Of a stretch of DNA of 52,074 nt, positions 18,164 to 25,536 are shown piece after piece. The DNA is taken from assembly GCA_905216155.1 (NCBI GenBank), contig CAJMSU010000010.1, positions 1-52,074 of the forward strand, read 5' to 3'. The stretch's first letter is position 1. Every line of letters starts with the position of its first letter. The notes below the pieces were generated by a model that was not told where the DNA came from, did not search any database, and saw nothing but the letters and a program-made list of their open reading frames with translations. This DNA comes from an uncultured bacterium (GTDB lineage: Bacteria > Bacillota_I > Bacilli_A > RF39 > UBA660). The position numbers were made by a program, and so were the translations under genes.

Positions 18164-19482
18164 TGAAAAGTATTGCACTTAGTGAATTAAAAAATCATTT
18201 TAATGAAGAAGTTACTGTAAGTGGTTTTGTTGATGAAGTTAGAAATTTAAAATGGGTACAATTCGTAGTGTTAAGAGATGCTACTGGAAAGGTACAAATT
18301 ACTATTGAAAAAAGTGAAGAGGCAAATAAAGAGTTAGTAGAAATAGTTAATAATTTAGCAGTTGAATCTACTATTAAAGTTACTGGTACTATTATGGAAA
18401 GTCCTAAAGTTAAATTAAATGGAATGGAATTAATTCCAAATACTATTGAAGTTACTAGTAAAAATGAAGGAGAACTTCCATTTAATTATAAAGACTTGGA
18501 AACAGTTAACTTGGATACTAGACTTGATTATAGATATATTGATCTTAGAAGTGATAAGAATATATTAATGTTTAAAGTACAAAGTACATTAGTTAGATAT
18601 ATGAGAGAATACTTATACAATAATGGTTTTACTGAAATTCATACACCTAAGATGATTGGTGCTGCTAGTGAATCTGGTTCTGAAGTATTTGAAGTAAAAT
18701 ATTTTGATAGAAAAGCATATCTTGCTCAAAGTCCACAATTTTATAAACAAATGGCACTAGCTGCAGGTTTTGGTAAAGTATTTGAAGTTGCACCATGTTT
18801 TAGAGCAGAAAATTCTAATACATCTCGTCATGCAACTGAATTTACTTCATTTGATGTCGAATTTTCATATATTGATGATTTTAATGACGTTATGAAGCTA
18901 GAAGCTGAAATGTTAAAATATGCATTAGAAAAAACCAATGAAATATATGGTGATGCAGTAAAAGAATTATTTGATAGTGAAATAGTTGTTCCTACTGTAC
19001 CATTTCCTAAGATGAGATTAGCTGACATTTATAAAGAATTAGAAGAAAGGTATGATTATAAAATAGATGATAGTGAAAAGAATGATTTAACAACTGAAGC
19101 TGAGAGATTAACTTATAAGCTTGCTATGGAAAAATTTAATTCAGAGTTTTTATTCGTTACAGATTTTCCAGCTGAGAAAAGAGCTTTTTATCATATGAGA
19201 GATAAAGATGGAATTCTTCAAGGATATGATTTAATTTGGAGAGGTGTTGAAATAACAACAGGTGCTCAAAGGGAACATAGATATGAAGAAATAGTAAAAA
19301 ATGCTTTAGAAAAAGGTTTAGGAGATGACGTTAAATTCTATTTAGATTTCTTTAAACATGGTTGTCCTCCACATGGTGGATTTGCAATAGGAATAGACAG
19401 ACTTACAATGTTATTACTTGGAATACCTAGTGTTAAAGAAACACAATTCTTATTCCGTGGTCCTAATAGACTTAACCCATAG
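18163..19482 (+). CDS. aspS: aspartyl-tRNA synthetase, short (archaeal/AspRS2-like) type
   Basis: Class II synthetase with an N-terminal OB-fold anticodon domain (VSGFVDEVRNLKWVQFVVLRD, residues 19-39 region), motif 2 as FRAENSNTSRHATEFTSFD and motif 3 as GIDRLTMLLLG. At 439 residues it lacks the about 150-residue GAD insertion of ordinary bacterial AspRS (about 590 residues) and ends near FRGPNRLNP, as in archaeal/eukaryotic-type AspRS. Such enzymes in bacteria are often non-discriminating and also form Asp-tRNA-Asn for GatCAB; that is not shown here. It could be mistaken for AsnRS, but the partner hisS and the Asp-specific T-box support AspRS. Confidence 0.88.
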   Translation: MKSIALSELKNHFNEEVTVSGFVDEVRNLKWVQFVVLRDATGKVQITIEKSEEANKELVEIVNNLAVESTIKVTGTIMESPKVKLNGMELIPNTIEVTSKNEGELPFNYKDLETVNLDTRLDYRYIDLRSDKNILMFKVQSTLVRYMREYLYNNGFTEIHTPKMIGAASESGSEVFEVKYFDRKAYLAQSPQFYKQMALAAGFGKVFEVAPCFRAENSNTSRHATEFTSFDVEFSYIDDFNDVMKLEAEMLKYALEKTNEIYGDAVKELFDSEIVVPTVPFPKMRLADIYKELEERYDYKIDDSEKNDLTTEAERLTYKLAMEKFNSEFLFVTDFPAEKRAFYHMRDKDGILQGYDLIWRGVEITTGAQREHRYEEIVKNALEKGLGDDVKFYLDFFKHGCPPHGGFAIGIDRLTMLLLGIPSVKETQFLFRGPNRLNP

Positions 19483-19484
19483 AG

Positions 19485-19511
19485 AAAATACTTTTTGCAA
19501 GTATTTTTTTT
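19485..19511 (+). terminator. terminator after aspS
   Basis: Arms AAAATACTT (19485-19493) and AAGTATTTT (19499-19507) with a 5-base loop and a continuing T tract. Confidence 0.7.
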
Positions 19512-19557
19512 TATAAAAATTATATAAAAATAGATGTAACAATTTACTTAAAATAAG

Positions 19558-19643
19558 TTGTAACCAAAATAAATATTAGGTATAATAAGCTAAGAAATAG
19601 AAGGACTTGTTGGTTTGTAAAATTTTATTAAATATGATATAAT
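19558..19643 (+). promoter_or_regulatory. tandem promoters of mtaB
   Basis: Two copies of the same arrangement, 57 bases apart. The first has TTGTAA (19558-19563), a 17-base spacer and TATAAT (19581-19586). The second has TTGTAA (19615-19620), a 17-base spacer and TATAAT (19638-19643), the latter with an extended TG at 19635-19636. Both point to mtaB. Confidence 0.65.
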
Positions 19644-19681
19644 TTGTAAGCAAAAATGTCTAAAAAGAAAGTAGTGGTAAA

Positions 19682-20953
19682 ATGAGATCAGTTGGAGTGT
19701 TGACACTTGGTTGTAAGGTAAATGCATATGAAAGTGAATATGTAATAGATTTATTAAAAAAAGCAGGATATGAAATTAAAAGTTTTTCAGATACATGTGA
19801 TGTTTATATAATAAATACTTGCACAGTAACAAATACATCAGATGTAAAATCTAGAAAAATGATTAGAAATGCCATTAGAAAAAATCCTCATGCTTGTGTT
19901 GTTGCTATGGGGTGTTTTATAGAGGCGAATAAAGACTTTAATATAGAGGGATTAGACATAATAATTGGTAATAAGGACAAATCAAAGATAGTAGAATTAT
20001 TAGATGAATATTTTTTGAAAAAGGAACAAATTAGAAAAGTATATGAAAATATTAAAGATGAATTTGAAGATATGAATATAACTACGTTTGAAGGAAGAAC
20101 TAGAGCATTTGTAAAAATTCAAGATGGATGTGAAAATTTTTGTAGTTATTGTATAATTCCATTTGTTAGAGGAAAATGTCGCAGTAAGGATTGTAAAAAA
20201 GTAATAGAAGAGATAAAAAATCTAGTTAAAAATAATTATTATGAGGTAGTATTGACAGGAATTCATACAGGAAATTATGGTGTTGATATAGATACAACAT
20301 TTGCTGATTTATTAAAAGAAATAGTAAAAATAGATGGTTTAAAAAGATTAAGAATATCATCTATTGAGGCAACAGAATTAACTAAGGATGTATTAGATGT
20401 TATAAGAGATAATGATGTTATAGTAGATCATTTGCATATACCACTTCAAGCTGGAAGTAATGAAATATTAAAACTTATGAATAGAAAATATGATTTGGAT
20501 TATTATTTTAAAAAAATAGAAGAAATAAGAGCTATAAGACCAAATATATCTATAACAACAGATGTAATTGTTGGTTTTCCTGGAGAAGATGATAAGTTAT
20601 TTGAAAAAACAATAGAAACATGTAAAAAATTAAAATTTACAAAAATACATGTATTCCCATTCAGTGAAAGAAAAGGAACAAAGGCATGTGATCTTCCGGG
20701 TCATGTGCAAAATGATGAGAAAAAAAGAAGAGCTAGAAGACTTTTGGAAGTGTCAAAAGAGTTAGAAATAGAATATTACAAAAAATATATTGGGAAAACA
20801 GTTGAAGTTTTAATAGAAGATCAAAAAGATGGTTTTAGTTATGGACACACAGGAAATTATTTACATGTAAAGACAAAAAGTAATTTAGAGCATAATACAT
20901 TCCATAATTTAAATATAACTGATATTGATTATCCTTATTGTATAGGAGAATAA
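19682..20953 (+). CDS. mtaB: tRNA t6A37 methylthiotransferase MtaB
   Basis: Radical-SAM enzyme that adds a methylthio group to t6A at position 37 of tRNAs reading ANN codons. The N-terminal MTTase domain has Cys in LGCKVNAYESE, INTCTVTN and MGCF (second iron-sulfur cluster). The radical SAM motif CENFCSYC (CxxxCxxC) is near residue 156. A C-terminal TRAM-like domain follows. GCKVNAYES and 423 residues are characteristic of MtaB rather than MiaB. It has tandem promoters and a spacing of 47 bases to recD2. Confidence 0.93.
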   Translation: MRSVGVLTLGCKVNAYESEYVIDLLKKAGYEIKSFSDTCDVYIINTCTVTNTSDVKSRKMIRNAIRKNPHACVVAMGCFIEANKDFNIEGLDIIIGNKDKSKIVELLDEYFLKKEQIRKVYENIKDEFEDMNITTFEGRTRAFVKIQDGCENFCSYCIIPFVRGKCRSKDCKKVIEEIKNLVKNNYYEVVLTGIHTGNYGVDIDTTFADLLKEIVKIDGLKRLRISSIEATELTKDVLDVIRDNDVIVDHLHIPLQAGSNEILKLMNRKYDLDYYFKKIEEIRAIRPNISITTDVIVGFPGEDDKLFEKTIETCKKLKFTKIHVFPFSERKGTKACDLPGHVQNDEKKRRARRLLEVSKELEIEYYKKYIGKTVEVLIEDQKDGFSYGHTGNYLHVKTKSNLEHNTFHNLNITDIDYPYCIGE

Positions 20954-21000
20954 TAAGAAAAATAGTAAAAAAATGTAATAATATAATAAGGAGGTAGTAT

Positions 21001-23193
21001 ATGGAAATTTTTATAAAAGGCAATTATAAAAGAAGCATTTATGAAAATAGTAATGGCTATCATATAGGACTTTTTAGAGTAAGTGATACAAATTGTGAAA
21101 AGTATAGTGATTATATTGGTAAAACAATTACATTTACGGGCTATTTTCATGAATTAAATGACATAGATACCTATCTTTTTTATGGAAAAATGGTAAATCA
21201 TCCTAAGTATGGTGAACAATTTAATGTAGATAGTTATGAAAGATGTAAACCAGATGAAAAAAATTCTATTATAGAGTTTTTAACATCTGGACTTTTTAAG
21301 GGGATTGGTGAAAAAAAAGCCAAGAAAATTGTAGAAGTTCTTGGAAAAGATACACTTAATGTAATACTAGAAAATCCTTCTAATTTGATATTAATACCAA
21401 CAATTACTAAAAAGAATATAGAAACATTACACAATAAATTAAAGGAATATGAAGCAAGTTATGAGGCCATAATATATTTAAATGAAATAGGTTTTTCAAC
21501 AAAAGAAGCTATGATTATATATAATCATTATAAAGAAAAGACTAGAAGTATAATAGATGAGGATATTTATAGTCTAATAAAGAATATTGTTGAATTAAAT
21601 TTTAAAAAAATAGATAAAATTGCCTTATCAATAGGAGTTAAAAAAGATGATTTAATTAGAATTAAGTCAGCAATTATTTATATTATGGAAGAAGTATCAA
21701 ATATGTATGGACATAGTTACTTTTATAAAGAAGAAATAAAAAATACACTTCCTAAAATATTATCTGTTAATATTAGTGACGATCAAGTAGATAGTGCTTT
21801 ATCTAGTTTAGAGATGGATATGGATATAATAATTAGTGAAGATAGGTATTATTTAAAAGAAATGTATGAAGCTGAAAATTTAATAGTAAAAAGAACAAGA
21901 CTGTTAGCTTATAAAGATTTGGATAAGAAAAAAGATTTAGATAAAATGATTGTTGAATTAGAAAATTATTTTGATATAGAGTATAATATAGACCAACAAG
22001 AGGCAATAAAACAAAGTAGTTATAAAAACTTTTTAATAATAACAGGTGGACCAGGAACTGGAAAAACAACTATTATGAAAGGTGTAACAGAACTTTATAG
22101 AAAAATGTATAAATTGTCTTATGAAAAATTAAATGAAAAAATAGCTCTTTTAGCGCCTACTGGAAGAGCTGCAAAGAGGATGAGTGAGACTACTTTGTTA
22201 AACGCATCTACTATTCATAGATTTTTAAAATGGCAAAAAGAGACCAATAAATTTCAAGTTAATGAGTATAATAAAAGTAAAGTGGAACTTGTAATAATAG
22301 ATGAGGCAAGTATGATAGATACTTATTTATTAGCTAATTTATTTAAAGGAATTTCTTCTAATTGTAGAGTAATAATGGTAGGAGATTATTATCAATTGCC
22401 ATCAGTAGGACCAGGACAGGTTTTGCATGACTTGATAACTAGTAATAAATTACCTGTTGTAGAATTGAAAGAATTATATAGACAGGGAATTGATTCGAAT
22501 ATTTTGTCTTTGGCATATGATGTTAGAAGTGGCGTTATTAATAAAAATGTTTTTAATAAAGAAGATGATTTGACTTTTATAGAGGCTAAAGACGATGAGG
22601 TAATAAATAATATTATAGAAATATCTAGAACATATAAGGATTTAAATTATAAAAAATTTCAGATACTAGCACCAATGTATAAAACAATAAATGGTATAGA
22701 TTCTATTAATAATGCGATACAAGATATTTTTAATAAAAAAGATAAAACAAAAAAAGAAATTTTAATAGGCGAGACAATATTTAGGGAAAGTGATAAGGTA
22801 ATACAACTTACTAATATGCCTGATGAAAATGTTTATAATGGTGATATTGGTATAATATCTAGAATAATACTTCATCCTAAAAAAGAGGTATATATAGATT
22901 TTGATTATGGTACTGTAAAATATACTCCTGCAAATTTTAATAAGTTTAGATTAGCGTATGCTATTTCTATTCATAAAGCTCAAGGTAGTGAATTTGATGT
23001 TGTAATTATGCCAATAGTAAAACAATTTAATAAAATGCTTTATAGAAAATTAGTATATACTGGAATAACTAGAAGTAAGAAGAAGTTATATATAGTTGGA
23101 GATGTTAATGCTTTAAAAAAAGCAGTTGATAATACTGATAGCGATATAAGAAGAACAACAATTAAGGAATTTTTAATAAATGGTATAAAATAA
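21001..23193 (+). CDS. recD2: ATP-dependent DNA helicase RecD2
   Basis: Superfamily 1B 5'-3' helicase of bacteria lacking RecBCD; in Bacillus it acts in replication-fork maintenance and DNA repair. The N-terminal OB-like and helix-hairpin-helix region includes GLFKGIGEKKAKKIVE. The motor has Walker A GGPGTGKTT (about residues 349-357), PTGRAAKRM, Walker B VIIDEASMID (about 431), GDYYQLPSVGPGQVL and the late motif AISIHKAQGSEFDVVI. At 730 residues it is a usual RecD2 length. The ribosome site AAGGAGG precedes the ATG. recD2 lies downstream of the hisS-aspS block in Bacillus too. Confidence 0.95.
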   Translation: MEIFIKGNYKRSIYENSNGYHIGLFRVSDTNCEKYSDYIGKTITFTGYFHELNDIDTYLFYGKMVNHPKYGEQFNVDSYERCKPDEKNSIIEFLTSGLFKGIGEKKAKKIVEVLGKDTLNVILENPSNLILIPTITKKNIETLHNKLKEYEASYEAIIYLNEIGFSTKEAMIIYNHYKEKTRSIIDEDIYSLIKNIVELNFKKIDKIALSIGVKKDDLIRIKSAIIYIMEEVSNMYGHSYFYKEEIKNTLPKILSVNISDDQVDSALSSLEMDMDIIISEDRYYLKEMYEAENLIVKRTRLLAYKDLDKKKDLDKMIVELENYFDIEYNIDQQEAIKQSSYKNFLIITGGPGTGKTTIMKGVTELYRKMYKLSYEKLNEKIALLAPTGRAAKRMSETTLLNASTIHRFLKWQKETNKFQVNEYNKSKVELVIIDEASMIDTYLLANLFKGISSNCRVIMVGDYYQLPSVGPGQVLHDLITSNKLPVVELKELYRQGIDSNILSLAYDVRSGVINKNVFNKEDDLTFIEAKDDEVINNIIEISRTYKDLNYKKFQILAPMYKTINGIDSINNAIQDIFNKKDKTKKEILIGETIFRESDKVIQLTNMPDENVYNGDIGIISRIILHPKKEVYIDFDYGTVKYTPANFNKFRLAYAISIHKAQGSEFDVVIMPIVKQFNKMLYRKLVYTGITRSKKKLYIVGDVNALKKAVDNTDSDIRRTTIKEFLINGIK

Positions 23194-23229
23194 AAAAATA
23201 TCACCATAATAAAATTAGAGGTGATAAGA

Positions 23230-23397
23230 TTGAAAAAGAAAACAAAAAATAAAATGATGGCAATGGCAGTTTTGACAGGAATGGCTGCTGCTAGTTATAT
23301 GTACATGAAGAAAAATCCTAATATGGTTGACAACATGAAAGATATGGCAAAAGATTTAGCTAAGGATGCATATGACAAATTAGATGATATTGCTTAA
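23230..23397 (+). CDS. small single-pass membrane peptide (55 residues)
   Basis: A short gene starting at TTG 23230 with the ribosome site AGAGGTG (23217-23223) six bases before it. The product begins with a Lys-rich head, then a hydrophobic Met/Ala-rich segment (about residues 9-25), then an amphipathic charged tail with repeated K-D-M/L-A-K-D pattern. This layout resembles small YtxH-like or stress-type membrane peptides, but no family is clear. It is 36 bases after recD2 and is followed by a terminator. Confidence 0.7.
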   Translation: MKKKTKNKMMAMAVLTGMAAASYMYMKKNPNMVDNMKDMAKDLAKDAYDKLDDIA

Positions 23398-23428
23398 AAA
23401 AATAAGAGTTTATTCTCTTTTTTTTTGT
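23394..23428. terminator. bidirectional terminator between the 55-residue gene and rnhC
   Basis: Stem AAGAG (23404-23408) with CTCTT (23415-23419) has a T tract on the plus side (to 23427) and seven A residues before it, which give a T tract on the minus strand. It serves converging transcripts. The stem is short. Confidence 0.5.
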
Positions 23429-23437
23429 TATTATAAA

Positions 23438-24349
23438 TTAATATATTAAAGTATGTAATATTCTATCAGTATTTTTAAAATTAAGTTTAGCAATTTCTTT
23501 TAACTTTTCTTCTCCATATTTTTCTACTATTTCTTCACCAATTGTATCAACGTCACGGCCAGCTCCCTTAGGAATAGGAATATGAATACTATCACAAATT
23601 TTATCAAATTCTTTTAAAAATATATATCTACTAATAATAGATCCACAAGCAACAGCCATATTTTTATCTTCAGCCTTTGTCATAAAGGTAATATTTCTTT
23701 GCACTACTTTTTGATCCTTTAAATACTCATAGTATCTAGCTTCTTTTGCAAATTGATCTACTATAATATAATCTATTTTTGGTCTTTCTTCCTGTATTAA
23801 TTGATATAAAACACGGTTATGAAGAATTGCTTTAATTTTATTCATATTTGTATTTCTATCATATTTTTCATTATATTCAGAATTGTTCAAAATAACACTT
23901 CTATATTTAACTTTTTTTGCAATTTCTGGTGCTATTTTCAATATTTTATTATCATCAATTTTCTTAGAATCTCCAACGCCTAATTTTTCCAGAAAAGGTA
24001 TTTGTTCTTTTGTAACAAATGCTGCTGTTACAACAATAGGACCAAAATAATCACCAGTCCCAACTTCATCACTACCAACAGATGAGCAATTATAATATTT
24101 TAAATCATTTTTTTTCTTTTCATCTTTCTTTTCTTTAGTATTTTCAAGGGCAACACCCCAAATAGCAGCGTCAACATCAGCACTAGTCCCTTGAAACATA
24201 CATTTTCCAGACTCATATAAAGTGATTACTGTATCTTCATCTTGTGCCTGAAAAACAGCATAAGGAATTTTTTTATCACGAATTTTATCTTTATAATATT
24301 CTATCATTTTTTCTTTTACTTCATCATTTACTTTAATAACAACATTCAT
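23438..24349 (-). CDS. rnhC: ribonuclease HIII
   Basis: RNase H type 2 enzyme of the HIII class that degrades RNA in RNA/DNA hybrids such as R-loops. An N-terminal TBP-like substrate-binding domain (about residues 1-65) precedes the catalytic domain with DEVGTGD starting at D94. Catalytic residues are D94, E95, D188 and D218; the 30-residue gap between the last two matches the Geobacillus enzyme (D202, D232). The frame opens earlier at 24367, but that stretch contains the ribosome site GAAGGAG, so ATG 24349 is the true start. A minus-strand TATAAT lies at 24371-24376, close to the ribosome site. It is transcribed against its neighbours. Confidence 0.96.
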   Translation of the reverse strand: MNVVIKVNDEVKEKMIEYYKDKIRDKKIPYAVFQAQDEDTVITLYESGKCMFQGTSADVDAAIWGVALENTKEKKDEKKKNDLKYYNCSSVGSDEVGTGDYFGPIVVTAAFVTKEQIPFLEKLGVGDSKKIDDNKILKIAPEIAKKVKYRSVILNNSEYNEKYDRNTNMNKIKAILHNRVLYQLIQEERPKIDYIIVDQFAKEARYYEYLKDQKVVQRNITFMTKAEDKNMAVACGSIISRYIFLKEFDKICDSIHIPIPKGAGRDVDTIGEEIVEKYGEEKLKEIAKLNFKNTDRILHTLIY

Positions 24350-24424
24350 ATTTAAAATCTCCTTCAATTTATTATAGCATATCTCTATAAAATATTATAT
24401 AATAAAAAAGTAGGAGATGATTTT

Positions 24425-25138
24425 ATGAATATATTTGACATAATTATAATTTTACTATTAATAATGTTTGCCATAGTAGGTTTTAAAAAAGGTGTAATCA
24501 AAGAAGTTGTAAGTTTAGTAGGTATTATTCTAGTTTTTGTAATTAGCTTTTACCTAAAAGGCTATGTTGGTAACTTTTTATGCAAATATTTACCATTCTT
24601 TAATTTCTCATCTAATTTAAAGGGAATGGTAACATTAAACATCTTACTTTATCAACTAATTGGCTTTTTTATAGTATATGGAATACTATTTGGAATATAT
24701 CAAATCATATTAAAAGTATCAGGAATTATCCAAAAATTACTTAATCTAACTATCATATTTATCTTACCTTCTAAGATATTAGGAGCAGTAGTAGCATTAA
24801 TATCTGGTTATATTACATTATTTATTATTCTTTTAACATTATATATTCCACTTCATAATAATGAATTATTTACAGGAAGCAATATGGTAAACAAAATAAT
24901 TTATGAAACACCAATTTTATCTAAAAAGACAAGTAATATAAGTACATCTATTACTGAAATATATGACTTAACAGATGCTGTTGGTAATAATAAAATTTCT
25001 ATAAATGATGCCAATCTTAAAGCATTAGATATTATGTTAAAGCATAAAGTAGTAGATAAAAAGACAGTTGAACAATTAATAGTTTTAGATAAATTAAAAG
25101 ATGTACATAATATAGATAGTATAGTTAATAAATATTAG
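24425..25138 (+). CDS. CvpA family membrane protein
   Basis: A 237-residue membrane protein with hydrophobic segments at about residues 2-20, 28-45, 68-95 and 105-140. The N-terminal pattern FDIIIILLLIMFAIVGFKKG is typical of CvpA/YshB proteins (colicin V production family). The C-terminal 90 residues are soluble. In Bacillus the homologous gene is also near rnhC, matching the neighbour here. A plus-strand TATAAT lies at 24398-24403 and the ribosome site AGGAGATG before the ATG. Function in Firmicutes is not established. Confidence 0.8.
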   Translation: MNIFDIIIILLLIMFAIVGFKKGVIKEVVSLVGIILVFVISFYLKGYVGNFLCKYLPFFNFSSNLKGMVTLNILLYQLIGFFIVYGILFGIYQIILKVSGIIQKLLNLTIIFILPSKILGAVVALISGYITLFIILLTLYIPLHNNELFTGSNMVNKIIYETPILSKKTSNISTSITEIYDLTDAVGNNKISINDANLKALDIMLKHKVVDKKTVEQLIVLDKLKDVHNIDSIVNKY

Positions 25139-25146
25139 GAGGATTT

Positions 25147-25452
25147 ATGATTTATTTAGAAAATGAACTTGATTTTGATAAATTAATAAAAAATGACAAA
25201 GTATTAGTTGATTTTTATGCTGATTGGTGTGGTCCATGTAGAATGATTTCACCAATAGTTGAAGAAATTGCTAAGGAAAATAATGATTTACAAGTTGTAA
25301 AAGTAAATGTAGATAACTTTGAGGCTATAGCAAGAAAATATGGTATTATGTCAATACCAACACTTATTGTGTTTAAAAATGGAGAAGAAGTTAATAAAAA
25401 TATTGGGTATATTTCTAAAGATGAAATTATAAAATTATTAGGGTTAGACTAA
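25147..25452 (+). CDS. trxA: thioredoxin
   Basis: A 101-residue thioredoxin with the redox active site WCGPC (FYADWCGPCRM, near residues 28-32) and the cis-proline loop SIPTLIVFKNG near 72. It reduces disulfides in the cytoplasm. The ribosome site AGGAGG overlaps the cvpA stop codon, so it is co-transcribed with cvpA. The last codons form the left arm of its terminator. Confidence 0.95.
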   Translation: MIYLENELDFDKLIKNDKVLVDFYADWCGPCRMISPIVEEIAKENNDLQVVKVNVDNFEAIARKYGIMSIPTLIVFKNGEEVNKNIGYISKDEIIKLLGLD

Positions 25453-25463
25453 TAATTTTTTTT
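25432..25463 (+). terminator. terminator overlapping the 3' end of trxA
   Basis: Nine-base arms AAATTATTA (25432-25440) and TAATAATTT (25450-25458) followed by T to 25463. The trxA stop codon (25450-25452) is the first three bases of the right arm. Confidence 0.65.
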
Positions 25464-25517
25464 GACAAAAAATTAAAAAAATATAGTTTATAATTTATTT
25501 AGTATGTTATACTAAAT
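25462..25517 (+). promoter_or_regulatory. promoter and probable operator of ppdK
   Basis: A -35 consensus TTGACA (25462-25467) follows the trxA terminator directly. The nearest -10, TATAAT (25489-25494), is 21 bases away, longer than ideal. Immediately after it is a perfect inverted repeat, ATTTAGTAT-GTT-ATACTAAAT (25497-25517), over the expected transcription start. Such a position suits a repressor operator. The ribosome site AAGGAGG follows. Confidence 0.55.
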
Positions 25518-25536
25518 TTATATTAAGGAGGATCAT

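Noticed and set aside
24350..24367. Six extra N-terminal residues of RNase HIII
   Set aside because: The stretch contains the ribosome site GAAGGAG for ATG 24349.
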